A stretch of 64,000 bases of DNA from Comamonas thiooxydans (GTDB lineage: Bacteria > Pseudomonadota > Gammaproteobacteria > Burkholderiales > Burkholderiaceae_C): the NCBI RefSeq assembly GCF_000964545.1, contig NZ_BBVD01000008.1, forward strand, positions 62,001-126,000. Reading direction: 5' to 3'. The translations under genes and the position numbers were made by a program. Position 1 is the first letter of the stretch. Every line of letters starts with the position of its first letter. Positions 53,622 through 62,216 of the stretch are shown here, one piece after another. The notes below the pieces were generated by a model, which did not search any database, had not been told where the DNA came from, and saw only the letters and a program-made list of their open reading frames with translations.

Positions 53622-53643
53622 AAAGGGCTATGACTGCCCTTTT
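53622..53643. other. short hairpin in the pmdU-pmdK gap
   Basis: AAAGGGC, seven bases, GCCCTTT, followed on the minus strand by only a short T run. A weak attenuator or mRNA processing site between the first two genes of the operon. Confidence 0.35.
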
Positions 53644-53690
53644 GCTGGATGGGGTGTCAGTGCCAGGCCCCCGCCTGGACACGAATCAAT

Positions 53691-54383
53691 TCAAGCGGGC
53701 TCCATGCCCTGGCGGCGCTTGGCCGCTTCGGCTTCAGGCGAAGCCATGAAGGCCAGCAGACGCTGCACGGCATCCGCATGTGCCGAGCCCGTCACAACGC
53801 CGGCAGAAAACACCGTGTCGATGGCAATCGCTGCAGGCAGGCCGCCCACGATCTGTATGCCCGCGACATGGATCAGCTCGCTCAGTTGCTGAAAGCCCAG
53901 CGCCACTTCGCCCGAAGCAATCATGGAGCCCACAGGTACACCGGGCCTGGCCTGCACGATGCGGGACTTGATCTCGTCGGCAATGCCCCAGCGCTCGAAC
54001 AGCTTTTGCAGTGCCACACCGCTGGGGCCGGTGGAATAGCCAATGCTGGGCGCGGCCAGCACGGCAGCACGCACCGCCTCTTCAGAACCGATATCAGGCT
54101 GCTCCGCAGCAGCGGGCACGGCCACGGCAGTACTGGAGAGCACCAAGTCCACCTTGCTGCCTGCAACCACACGGCCGGCGGCCTGCAGCTTGTCGATGGC
54201 GTTGGAGGCCAGGAAGACCACATCAAAAGCCTCTTCACCGGACTGCACACGCTGCGCGGCATCCACACCGCCCACGGATTCGATCTGCACCGGCTCGCAG
54301 CCCTGCTCCTGCCAGGCTGCAACCAGATCCGCGAGGACCTGGCGGGTTGCCATGGAAGAAATGCCTTTGAGTGCTGCGCTCAT
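53691..54383 (-). CDS. pmdU: periplasmic-binding-protein-like cytoplasmic protein, first gene of the pmd operon (PmdU position)
   Basis: A 230-residue protein with the type II binding-protein fold of ModA/extracellular solute-binding proteins (DVVFLASNAIDKLQAAGRV, YSTGPSGVALQKLFERWGI, GEVALGFQQLSELIHVAGI), but no signal peptide: after ATG at 54383 (CAGGAG upstream) the first residues are polar. It therefore acts in the cytoplasm. From memory, the operon of Comamonas sp. E6 was named pmdUKEFDABC, and pmdU was reported as a novel pathway gene, possibly for isomerisation of 4-oxalomesaconate. No GalD/LigU-type (PrpF fold) isomerase is present here. Symbol is by position; the activity is uncertain. 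Confidence 0.65.
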   Translation of the reverse strand: MSAALKGISSMATRQVLADLVAAWQEQGCEPVQIESVGGVDAAQRVQSGEEAFDVVFLASNAIDKLQAAGRVVAGSKVDLVLSSTAVAVPAAAEQPDIGSEEAVRAAVLAAPSIGYSTGPSGVALQKLFERWGIADEIKSRIVQARPGVPVGSMIASGEVALGFQQLSELIHVAGIQIVGGLPAAIAIDTVFSAGVVTGSAHADAVQRLLAFMASPEAEAAKRRQGMEPA

Positions 54384-54538
54384 GCCGGAAGACTCCTGAA
54401 GTGGATGCCATGGCTGCCCCGCAATCTCGAATGCCGCGTCCCGGCCATCGAGGCCTTTCAAGCCACTCCCGTCACGCTGCGGGCAGACTGCACCGGCAGG
54501 ACGAAGCGCTCAACAGGGCTTGCATCAGGGCAACCATC

Positions 54539-54559
54539 TAGTCAAAACGAATGAGACTA
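54539..54559. promoter_or_regulatory. putative LysR-type regulator binding site for the pmd operon
   Basis: TAGTC, eleven bases, GACTA: a perfect 5-bp dyad of the T-N11-A type, about 155 bases upstream of the pmdU start. A suitable place for an activator of the protocatechuate pathway; its gene is not in this window. Confidence 0.45.
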
Positions 54560-54689
54560 TTGTCGGCAGCCCCGCGCCCTCCCACTAGGCAAGCCCTCTG
54601 CTAGCAGCTATGCCGCAAAGGCATAGCAAAGTGCTTGCTCATAACACGTATAAATACCTACAAACAAAGCATGAAGCCAATAAAAATAA

Positions 54690-54726
54690 AAGGCTGATTG
54701 CTATTTTTTTAATAGCAATCAGCCTT
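54690..54726 (-). terminator. intrinsic terminator with 16-bp perfect stem
   Basis: AAGGCTGATTGCTATT / AATAGCAATCAGCCTT around T5; on the minus strand followed by TTATTTTTATT. Lies 47 bases beyond the stop of the His/Asp/Arg-rich protein gene. Confidence 0.88.
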
Positions 54727-54772
54727 CATTGCTGCGCATAAGCAACAGTGAATTTAATGGTTAACCCCTAAT

Positions 54773-55276
54773 TCAGTCGTCATGGCGTCCATGCCCACGC
54801 CCGTGACCATGACCACGCCCCCGGTCATCGCGATCATGCCTATCCCAGTCACGTCGATCGCGGCGATCGTCTCTGTCCCAGTGCCTATGGTCCCGGCGGT
54901 CGTCATGCCAGTCGCGTCGCTCGTGGTGATGGTGGCGCGGCGGCGCAGCGCGCCAATGGGGTGGCGGATTGCGCAGGAAATAGACCGGCTGGCCGCAGGC
55001 GTGGTAGCGGCCGCAGTAGCGGCGCCAGTTGCGCGAATGGCCGGGCGGCACCCACATATAGATGGGCTGCACCTGCGGCACTACCGGGCCGCCCCACATC
55101 GGCTGGGCATACAGCAGCGGCGGCGGTGCATTACCGATATTGACCTGACCGTAAACCCCGGGCGCCAGCTGCCCTGAGATGGAGCCGCTGATATAGGCCT
55201 GCGCCTGGGCGGCACCCGCTGCGCAAACCAGCGCCAAGGCTGCCAGGCTGCGGATGAGTGAAGTGCGATTGGACAT
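54773..55276 (-). CDS. exported protein with His/Asp/Arg-rich C-terminal tail
   Basis: A 167-residue protein. Signal peptide SNRTSLIRSLAALALVCAAGAAQAQA (given in parts: hydrophobic core LAALALVCAAGA, cleavage after AQA). The middle is Pro/Trp-rich (PIYMWVPPGHSRNWRRYCGR, CGQPVYFLRNPP). The last about 60 residues are repetitive His, Asp, Arg with HHHHERRDWHDDRRDH and RDRRDWDRHDRDDRG blocks, ending in GHGHGRGHGRHDD. Two Cys could form one disulfide. Similar tails occur in betaproteobacterial envelope proteins of unknown function; metal binding or polyanion contact is a guess. ATG at 55276 has GGAGAC upstream. Confidence 0.7.
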   Translation of the reverse strand: MSNRTSLIRSLAALALVCAAGAAQAQAYISGSISGQLAPGVYGQVNIGNAPPPLLYAQPMWGGPVVPQVQPIYMWVPPGHSRNWRRYCGRYHACGQPVYFLRNPPPHWRAAPPRHHHHERRDWHDDRRDHRHWDRDDRRDRRDWDRHDRDDRGRGHGHGRGHGRHDD

Positions 55277-55450
55277 ATGTCTCCATGCTCGATATAGATC
55301 ACCGTGGGCCGGCGAGATCGCGCTTCGTCCCGGAAACGCTTCAGTCCTTAACGCACCAGAGCCGAATCTCGCTGACCTGGACCTGGCATGAAGCGTAATG
55401 AGGCGTAATGAGCTCATCCGGCTCATGGGCTGAATGGCCTGACAGCCCTG
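55277..55450. other. intergenic region between exported protein and capsule-linked operon end
   Basis: 174 bases with a tandem-like AATGAGGCGTAATGAGCTC stretch near 55400 and no strong T-run hairpin. Promoter of the exported protein gene is expected here. Confidence 0.35.
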
Positions 55451-55798
55451 TCACCTGATCGTCTGGCCCTGCAGACCTTTTTTCAGAATCAGGTCCACCA
55501 CGGGCTGCTCGCGCTTGTTGGCACGCATGCAGTGATCCTTCTGGAAGTGGTCGGTGATCCGGATGACCCAACGCGCCCAGCGCTTGTTCTCGCGCTCGCG
55601 CCAGGCATGCGATGACACGCTTTCCCAGGCATAGCCATTGAGCACTGCCGCATTGACAAAATGGTCCAGCGCCCGCACTCCGGCCCTGCCCCGCTCCGTC
55701 TTGCCGAACAGGCCGACCCAGCAAAGAATCAGCCAGCCCACGACCGCCAGCGGAACGACTGCACACATCAGCGCAAAACCTGCCAGGCGCTCCTTCAT
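55451..55798 (-). CDS. small membrane protein of unknown function
   Basis: A 115-residue protein with one clear N-terminal membrane segment (LAGFALMCAVVPLAVVGWLI) followed by a short turn and a mainly cytoplasmic basic domain (ERENKRWARWVIRITDHFQKDH, CMRANKREQ). I recognise no family. ATG at 55798 overlaps the P450 stop (ATGA), so it is translated with it. Last gene of the kpsS-hydrolase-P450 run. Confidence 0.65.
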   Translation of the reverse strand: MKERLAGFALMCAVVPLAVVGWLILCWVGLFGKTERGRAGVRALDHFVNAAVLNGYAWESVSSHAWRERENKRWARWVIRITDHFQKDHCMRANKREQPVVDLILKKGLQGQTIR

Positions 55799-57180
55799 GC
55801 AGCCTCTCTCTTGCGCAAATTGATGCGTACGCCATTTTCGGAGCGAATCGTCAGCCGCCCCACAGGCTGCGGCACATGGCCTGCCGCCGGCAGGATTTCA
55901 TAGCGCTGCAGCAGGCAGGCCAGAATCAAGACCGCCTCCTGCAAGGCAAATGCAGCTCCCAGGCAGACGCGCGGACCCATGCTGAAAGGCATGTAGGCGT
56001 GTTTGATGGCTTCCTTGTCCTCCTCACGGTCAAAGCGATCCGGGTCGAAGGCATCGGGGTTCTTCCACCATTTTCGGTGGCGCTGCAGCAGCCAGGGCGC
56101 CACCACCACCGTGCTGCGCTCCTTCAGCTGCTTGCCCCTGATAGGGCAGGACTGAACATTCTCCCGGGCGAAGAAGCCCACAGGGGGAAACAATCGCAAG
56201 GTCTCCCGAAAGATATTCCAGACCTGAGAGAAGCTCTTCATGTCCGCCTGCTGCGGCAGACGATCGCCAACCACTTCCACCACTTGCTCGTAGGCACGCT
56301 GCTGTATGTCGGGTGACTGGGCCAGAAGATAGCTGGCCCAGGTCAGCGCGCTGGCCGAAGTTTCATGCCCTGCCAGAAACAGCATGGCGACCTGATTGAC
56401 CAGCTCTTCCTCGTTAAAAGGCTCGCCTGTGTTCGGATCCTTGGCCTGCATGAAGGCGGCAAGAATATCCTCCTGCTCCTCGGCATCGCCCTTCAGATGC
56501 GCTTCATAGCGCGGCTTGATCATGGCGTGCAGCAAGCCACGAATCTCCCTGGCCGCCTGGTTGCTCTGCCAGCGATACCAGGGCATGGTCAACCAGCGAG
56601 CACCGAACAGCGCTGGCAGCATGAGCTTGGGCGCCAGTGACTGATAGCGGGCAAATGCCTCGAAGATGCGATGCGCATCCGGCCCCTGCATGGGCTTGGA
56701 GAAAATCGTGCGGAAAATGATGTCGGCCGTGACATGGGTCATCTCGATCTCGATGTCGTACGGCTGTGCCTCCTCCACGGCATCCAGGCGCTCCAGCATG
56801 GATTGCGCGGCTCCCAGCATGCGCGGGAAAGCGACGTTCACGCGCGCCTGGGCAAACGCGGGGTTCATCATGGTGCGCTGACGCTGCCACTGCTCGCCAT
56901 TGGTCGTGAAGATGCTGTCTCCCAGCAAAGGCTCCAGCGATTCATGCAGCAGATGGCTTTTGGGAAACTGCTGCGCCTCGCTCTGCATGACTCTCTTGAC
57001 CTCTTTGATGTCATTGAGCATGTAGAGATCCACGCCGGGCAGATGAACCTCACCCATCTGCATGCTGTAGCTGCGCTCGAACAGGGCGTCCATCCAGGAG
57101 CGCCGCGCATGCCAGAACATGCGCAGCTTCGATGTCTGTTCGGGGTGGGGCTTGGGATAAACGGGACAGAAACGACTCAT
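55795..57180 (-). CDS. cytochrome P450
   Basis: A 461-residue P450. I-helix FLAGHETSASALTW, K-helix ETLRLFPP (ExxR), PERF-like FDPDRFDRE, and haem site PFSMGPRVCLGAAFALQEA with the Cys ligand. Resembles bacterial CYP families that hydroxylate fatty acids or terpenoids (eukaryote-like, CYP4/CYP102-like sequence). It needs partner reductases, not encoded nearby. Start overlaps the hydrolase-like stop in ATGA. Its tight linkage to capsule export genes is unusual (see findings). Confidence 0.92.
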   Translation of the reverse strand: MSRFCPVYPKPHPEQTSKLRMFWHARRSWMDALFERSYSMQMGEVHLPGVDLYMLNDIKEVKRVMQSEAQQFPKSHLLHESLEPLLGDSIFTTNGEQWQRQRTMMNPAFAQARVNVAFPRMLGAAQSMLERLDAVEEAQPYDIEIEMTHVTADIIFRTIFSKPMQGPDAHRIFEAFARYQSLAPKLMLPALFGARWLTMPWYRWQSNQAAREIRGLLHAMIKPRYEAHLKGDAEEQEDILAAFMQAKDPNTGEPFNEEELVNQVAMLFLAGHETSASALTWASYLLAQSPDIQQRAYEQVVEVVGDRLPQQADMKSFSQVWNIFRETLRLFPPVGFFARENVQSCPIRGKQLKERSTVVVAPWLLQRHRKWWKNPDAFDPDRFDREEDKEAIKHAYMPFSMGPRVCLGAAFALQEAVLILACLLQRYEILPAAGHVPQPVGRLTIRSENGVRINLRKREAA

Positions 57181-58487
57181 CGCACCAATTTCCTCTCTAT
57201 GTAGTCACGCATCGGACCGGCGCTGGTGAGCAACTCGAAATAATCATAGGCACCGGCAACTTCGCCGGCCATCAGATACTGAAAATGCATGCGCATCTTG
57301 TTCCTGCGCAACCAACGGTAGGTTGTCGGCAAAAACAGCTTGTGAAAGCGCGGGGAGCATATCGCCTGCGGATTGAATCCCCACTGCGGCCGGCGCTTGC
57401 TGGAATCAGCAACGGAGTTGACGGACGGGGCCCCATCCTTGCGCCCATCTTCGCGCAACGACAGCCCCACCACATCGCACATGCCGAAACACACGCTATC
57501 GCTGGGAGAAGAAATATCGGCCCAGTACACCGCGTCGTCCATGGCGACCTCACGCAAGGTTTGCCGCAACGCGCCAGCGCCGGGAAACAGCGCAAACAAC
57601 GGAATGCAATTGCCCAGGGTGACCAAGCTCACCAGCGGCTTGCGAGAAGCGTGTGAGGATAACGGATCTTCAGCCAGCTTACGGCGAAGCGCCTGAGTCA
57701 GCTTCAGAGCCTGCACACTGCCGACACTGAAGCCGACCACGACCACCTCGCGCCAACGCTGCTGCTGCATGGCCTGCGCCACCTCGGCGGCCATCGCCTC
57801 GATACGCGCATCCAGCACGGGGAATGTTTTCCCGGAACTGGCATGGGCAAAGTTCAAAATTCTCAAAAGCCAGCTGATATGCAGATACCGGTCCAGCACA
57901 AAGCCGCCCCAGCAAACGGCAGCAAGCACCGCAAGCATCAGTGCGAATGCGCCCGCTTTCGGCAAACCGTCCCATAGATTAACGAGCAAGGATCCCATGC
58001 CGATTCCGGCCAGCAGCACCAGCAGCACATAAAACAGCGGGTACATCAGCGCCCACAAAGTAAAGCGCGCCTGCTCTCGCACAGGTTTCAGCCACTGCCT
58101 CAAATTCCAGACAGCAATATAGGTTCCCAGGGCCTGGCGAAAGACTTCCGCCCGACTCTGGGGCCAATGAAGACGAACCTGATCATGCCAGTCAAAGAAA
58201 ACAAAATCGGCAGATGCAGTATTTTCGGACCCCGCCTGAGAAACCCGCCATCGAGAATGCAGTGATTTTTCTTGCGCGGCCTCGCCCTCATTCCACTTCT
58301 CTCTGCCGCCAATCGCGTATTTTCTATCCTCGGAAACAGACGGCTGCTTTTGCGATTCCGCGCGCATCAACTGGTGATAATGCCTTGCCCCACGGGGGTC
58401 GAAGCCACCCATGAAGATCACCAGGCGCTCGCAATCGCTTGTCTTCCCGGAAGACTCGAATGAGATATTCTTTTCTCTGCTAGTCAT
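57177..58487 (-). CDS. membrane-anchored alpha/beta-hydrolase-like protein of unknown function
   Basis: A 436-residue protein. Two hydrophobic segments at about residues 148-196 (LWALMYPLFYVLLVLLAGIG, AFALMLAVLAAVCWGGFVL), flanked by soluble parts. N-terminal CERLVIFMGGFDPRGARHYH and C-terminal VVVVGFSVGSVQALKL (a G-x-S-x-G nucleophile elbow: GFSVGS) suggest an alpha/beta-hydrolase core split by a membrane insertion. Possible lipase or acyltransferase. ATG at 58487 follows CGGAG; the gap to kpsS is 36 bases. Family not recognised. Confidence 0.6.
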   Translation of the reverse strand: MTSREKNISFESSGKTSDCERLVIFMGGFDPRGARHYHQLMRAESQKQPSVSEDRKYAIGGREKWNEGEAAQEKSLHSRWRVSQAGSENTASADFVFFDWHDQVRLHWPQSRAEVFRQALGTYIAVWNLRQWLKPVREQARFTLWALMYPLFYVLLVLLAGIGMGSLLVNLWDGLPKAGAFALMLAVLAAVCWGGFVLDRYLHISWLLRILNFAHASSGKTFPVLDARIEAMAAEVAQAMQQQRWREVVVVGFSVGSVQALKLTQALRRKLAEDPLSSHASRKPLVSLVTLGNCIPLFALFPGAGALRQTLREVAMDDAVYWADISSPSDSVCFGMCDVVGLSLREDGRKDGAPSVNSVADSSKRRPQWGFNPQAICSPRFHKLFLPTTYRWLRRNKMRMHFQYLMAGEVAGAYDYFELLTSAGPMRDYIERKLVR

Positions 58488-58523
58488 TGCACTCCGGAAA
58501 ACGGAATCCTTCCATACCATGGC

Positions 58524-59960
58524 TTATTCGACAGAGGCCACCCCCTGCAACATAGAAGGCATGGCATTTTCCTGATTTTCCTGTCGGGCAACGAATACTG
58601 GCTCCACAGCCTCTTCGGGCCAAAGCAAGGGATCCACCGACGAACCGCCTCCCCACAGGCGCTGGGCCATCTGTCCGTCCAGCGCGGCCCCGCAACGCCA
58701 TGAGACCGCCGAAAGCCGGCGATAGAAGCTGCCATTGATCTGCGTGCACTCTATCAAGGCCCTGCGAAAGCGCGAGAGCATATCCTGATCAGGAATGGCC
58801 TGATGAGCCCGAAACCAGAAATCCCGCATCTTGCCCTGAAAGGTCAAGCCTTCCAGGTCATACAAGGCATTGCCGCAAACCTTGACAGGGGCACCATGCC
58901 CCAATGCGGAAAGACCAGTCGTACTATTGACCAGCACCACCCCCTTGGCATTCTTGAGCAACGATGGCAGATGCTGGTCATGGATATATAAGACCTTGCC
59001 CTGCAAACCATGGCGCCTTGCCAACAGACTGATGATATTGGCGTAGTTCCGGTGCCCCCGGTCCATGGGGTGGTGCTTGAACACCACCACGTCATTCGCA
59101 ATCGACTTTCCACCTTCAGGCACACCGTTCATGCGCTCCAGCGCCTGTGCCCTGGAAAATGAATGCAAAACGTGATTGATGAAATCCGTCACGAAATCAT
59201 AGTTCGAGTGAACCACGATCTGGGCATCGTTATATACCTGCAACGGAGCCAGGAAGAATTTCTTGCGCAAATCGCCGAGCAGCCGCTCTTCGATTTCCTT
59301 TTCCGTGCGGCGATACCAGAATTTACGCAGATAACTCAGCCACCACCAAGGCGCATCCCGCACGGTCATGCTTCTGTGATGCAGGGAGTTATTCCAGAAC
59401 CACTGCCCCAGCCAGGCAGCAAAGAAATACAGCATGCCCCACATGGCCGAATGCCAGAATGAATTCCCGACCTTCTTCCATGACTCCGTCATCGGTCCAT
59501 TCGGATGAGAGCGCTGTGGCGCAGTCTCTTGCTGCGCCCTCTGCTTAAGCCATATGGCCAGTCTCTTTTCAAAATGAGAATGCCCATTCACGCCCATGGG
59601 CTCAAAGGTGATGTGGTCGGGCCGCAGATAGCCTTCTTCAAACACGCCGAAGGCACAACCCAGACGCTCCGTCATGGAGCGCACGCACGCATGCACAGGC
59701 CGGCAATCGCCGAACAGCAGCACCGCATCAATCCGGTGCCTGATGATGAAGGCCTCCAGAACCTCGGGCCACTGTGCCAACTCCCCCTTAAACGAATGGG
59801 CCTTGCGCGGATAGAACAGCCAATCCCCTGCATTGAAGTTGAACTTGAAAACAGTCGCCCCTACCGAGCGCAAGTCCTTGGCCAGGTTCCAGAAAAAAGG
59901 CCCTACCGGGCCTTGTAGCAACAAAACACGTTTAGACGCAAATCCACTCTTGTTCTTCAT
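58524..59960 (-). CDS. kpsS: KpsS-like capsule polysaccharide beta-Kdo transferase/export protein
   Basis: A 478-residue member of the KpsS family. VLLLQGPVGPFFWNLAKDL at the N-terminus, DAVLLFGDCRPVHACVRSM, GVFEEGYLRPDHITFEP and KHHPMDRGHRNYANII are typical. In ABC-transporter-dependent capsules KpsS adds the first Kdo to the phosphatidylglycerol anchor on which the capsule is exported, and KpsC extends it. It follows kpsC after 159 bases and leads the hydrolase-P450 genes. Confidence 0.88.
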   Translation of the reverse strand: MKNKSGFASKRVLLLQGPVGPFFWNLAKDLRSVGATVFKFNFNAGDWLFYPRKAHSFKGELAQWPEVLEAFIIRHRIDAVLLFGDCRPVHACVRSMTERLGCAFGVFEEGYLRPDHITFEPMGVNGHSHFEKRLAIWLKQRAQQETAPQRSHPNGPMTESWKKVGNSFWHSAMWGMLYFFAAWLGQWFWNNSLHHRSMTVRDAPWWWLSYLRKFWYRRTEKEIEERLLGDLRKKFFLAPLQVYNDAQIVVHSNYDFVTDFINHVLHSFSRAQALERMNGVPEGGKSIANDVVVFKHHPMDRGHRNYANIISLLARRHGLQGKVLYIHDQHLPSLLKNAKGVVLVNSTTGLSALGHGAPVKVCGNALYDLEGLTFQGKMRDFWFRAHQAIPDQDMLSRFRRALIECTQINGSFYRRLSAVSWRCGAALDGQMAQRLWGGGSSVDPLLWPEEAVEPVFVARQENQENAMPSMLQGVASVE

Positions 59961-60119
59961 GCGTTAGGAACTGCGGGCTGTCATGCCGCTTGGTATCTTT
60001 ATGGAGGTGTCATGAAGCATGACCCTTGTATTTTAGGGGGTTTCACCGAGCGAAACACGTTCACATGTCTGCACGATCGTGACAAATCGATGAAAAATAA
60101 ATGCAAAAAAAGGTAAGTA
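59961..60119. promoter_or_regulatory. kpsC-kpsS gap with possible promoter
   Basis: 159 bases with CCCCCTAAAATAC on the minus strand (a possible -10 TAAAAT) and the dyad GTTTCGCTCGGTGAAAC (60040-60056). A separate promoter for kpsS is possible. Nothing else is seen. Confidence 0.35.
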
Positions 60120-62216
60120 TCACCAATCCGACAAAATCGACTGAAGCAATACCTTGGATTTGCGCCATTGCCGCCGCAACCAGCCGGACTTCAGGCCCTG
60201 CAAACTGCCCGACTCCTCCAGGGCGGTACGTTGCTCAAGCAAACGCCTGAGCACCGCTTCGCAGCTTGTGTAGCCTCTGAGCACCGGATCCCAGTACAAG
60301 GGATAGTGCAGCAGCGCCCCGGCAACCAGCTCGTCCAGAGACAGCGAGCGGCTGCGGCGCGGCACGGGCAGACAGTCCTGCGTGAGGCCCCAACCAGCGT
60401 AGAACGGCCGCCCGTGCACCACCACTTGCTTGTTGCGCAGCAAGGCATCAAAGCCTGTCAACGAGGTCATGGTCACCACCACATCGCAGGCCTCAATACA
60501 GCTCACCACTGACGCGCCTTGCTCCATGTGGTCGGCATACAGCAAAGCCTGAGCCGGCTCGACACGCCCCTTGCGATTGCCGCTGCTCACATCAGGGTGC
60601 GGCTTGAAAACAATGAAAGCATCGGGAAATGCAGAGCGTGCAGCCTGGAGCAGACCCAGATTCGTGCAAACACCCTCTGCATCGCAGCCAAAGCGAATGG
60701 AAGCATCGTCCTCCACCTGACCCGGCACCAGCACCACCTTGCGACCGGCCTGCGGATGTTCATCGCTGAACCAGTCCACCGGGCGATTGGGCTCCAGGTT
60801 GTACTTGGTGATGCCGTGCTCGACGATGAAGGCGCGCACATTGCGCGCACGCTCCAGGTCCTGCGCCGTGAATGCCCGGGTATTGAGCAGATCCTCCAGC
60901 TCCGAAGGCTGGCCCGGATCGAAATAAATGCCCTTGGCATCCAGCACAAAGGACTGCGGCGGGATCAGGTCGGAACCCAGCCCCACGGAGCGCACAAAGC
61001 CATCCTCCATGCGAAGCAGGCGCACGCCTGATTCATCAGCCAACTCCTGCACACCCTTTGGCGGCACCCGACCCCAGCAGACCAGACAATCGTCTCCAGC
61101 AGGCCGCAAAGCCCTGGCTGCAGCGGCATTCTTGACAAAGACCACCTTGCCGGGATGCAGTGACAGCATGGCCTTCACGTTCGCGGCCTTCCAGCGCCGA
61201 AAGCCCACCACAATCATGCGCCCACCAAAGCGCTGGGCCACCTGGCGCTGTCGCTGCAGCCAGTCCAACACATCCAGTACATTGCCGCGCTGCCGAGTCT
61301 CAGGGTTCAGATAGCGGCTGTAATGCATATAGCCAGCGGCAAACAATTCGTCCACCGAGCGCCTGCGGCCGGCCCGGCGCCCCATGGCTGGATGCTGCGG
61401 CTGGCGATCATCCGTCACGCCCCAGCCCGCATACCAGGGCACACCAAAGCAGACCACCGGCTTGCTGGCAAGCAAGGCTTCAAAGCCCATGGTCGAGCTG
61501 ACCACATAGACCTTGTCCATCTGAGCAATCAGGCTCATCGGGTTGACCGCATCACGCAACACCACCGTACGGGCATCGGGCTGCACGCCCGTCAGATAAC
61601 CACTCTTGCGGCCCGAAGTCACCTCGGGATGGGTCTTGACATAGACAGTGGCCTGCGGATTTTCGTCCAGCGCTGCCGCCAGCATGGCTTCAAACGTAGC
61701 GGCATCCGCCCCACCCTTTGCCACACTCATATCCCCAGCCGTCTGGTCCACCACCAGAACCCGCTGAACATCATCAGCGCGCAATACGCCTGCGGGCAGA
61801 TCCGGTGCATGGTTGTATTTGCTGAGGCCCGCTGAAAGCAGCTTCTCGCGGGCCAGCCGCACCAGCGCGGCATCTGGTGCCAGCACATCGGCATCGCTGC
61901 TCAGCAGTTGCTCCAACGCACTGGGTCGTGTGCAGTCGTAGTAGATGCCTTCTTCATCAACCACCAGCGACAGCGGCGGGAAATGCTCGCCTGTGCCAAA
62001 GGAGCGCAGAAAGCCATCCTCCAGCGCCACATACGGTAGTGCATGCTGAGCGGCATATGCCAGGGCCTTTTTGGTACTGGGACGCAAACCCCAGCCAACA
62101 ATTGCATTGACGCTTATGTATTGCCGCGCCGGCAACTTCACCAAAGGCATGCCAACTAAAGCTGCAAGGAAGGGAATTCTATAGATTCCCCGAGAAATTA
62201 CGCCAATTTTCTCCAT
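60120..62216 (-). CDS. kpsC: KpsC-like capsule beta-Kdo transferase, two-domain
   Basis: A 698-residue protein of two similar modules (about residues 10-325 and 340-690). Each has the WG-x-RP/VPP start (VGWGLRPS, WGRVPP), the PYVALEDGFLRSFGTG / LRMEDGFVRSVGLG pair and HPEVTSGRKSG / HPDVSSGNRKG. This duplication is the signature of KpsC, which adds alternating Kdo residues to the lipid anchor of group 2-like capsules. The ATG at 62216 gives EKIGVISRGIYRIPFL as in the family; a TTG at 62255 is open but weak. First of the kps genes on this strand. Confidence 0.9.
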   Translation of the reverse strand: MEKIGVISRGIYRIPFLAALVGMPLVKLPARQYISVNAIVGWGLRPSTKKALAYAAQHALPYVALEDGFLRSFGTGEHFPPLSLVVDEEGIYYDCTRPSALEQLLSSDADVLAPDAALVRLAREKLLSAGLSKYNHAPDLPAGVLRADDVQRVLVVDQTAGDMSVAKGGADAATFEAMLAAALDENPQATVYVKTHPEVTSGRKSGYLTGVQPDARTVVLRDAVNPMSLIAQMDKVYVVSSTMGFEALLASKPVVCFGVPWYAGWGVTDDRQPQHPAMGRRAGRRRSVDELFAAGYMHYSRYLNPETRQRGNVLDVLDWLQRQRQVAQRFGGRMIVVGFRRWKAANVKAMLSLHPGKVVFVKNAAAARALRPAGDDCLVCWGRVPPKGVQELADESGVRLLRMEDGFVRSVGLGSDLIPPQSFVLDAKGIYFDPGQPSELEDLLNTRAFTAQDLERARNVRAFIVEHGITKYNLEPNRPVDWFSDEHPQAGRKVVLVPGQVEDDASIRFGCDAEGVCTNLGLLQAARSAFPDAFIVFKPHPDVSSGNRKGRVEPAQALLYADHMEQGASVVSCIEACDVVVTMTSLTGFDALLRNKQVVVHGRPFYAGWGLTQDCLPVPRRSRSLSLDELVAGALLHYPLYWDPVLRGYTSCEAVLRRLLEQRTALEESGSLQGLKSGWLRRQWRKSKVLLQSILSDW

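Larger units (their letters stand above)
54384..54772. other. 389-base intergenic region upstream of the pmd operon
   Basis: Holds the putative LysR-type operator (54539-54559), a family B-like block (TGCTAGCAGCTATGCC and GGCATAGCAAAGTGCTT, 54598-54634) and the long terminator of the next gene (54690-54726). No gene or regulator is present. Confidence 0.6.
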
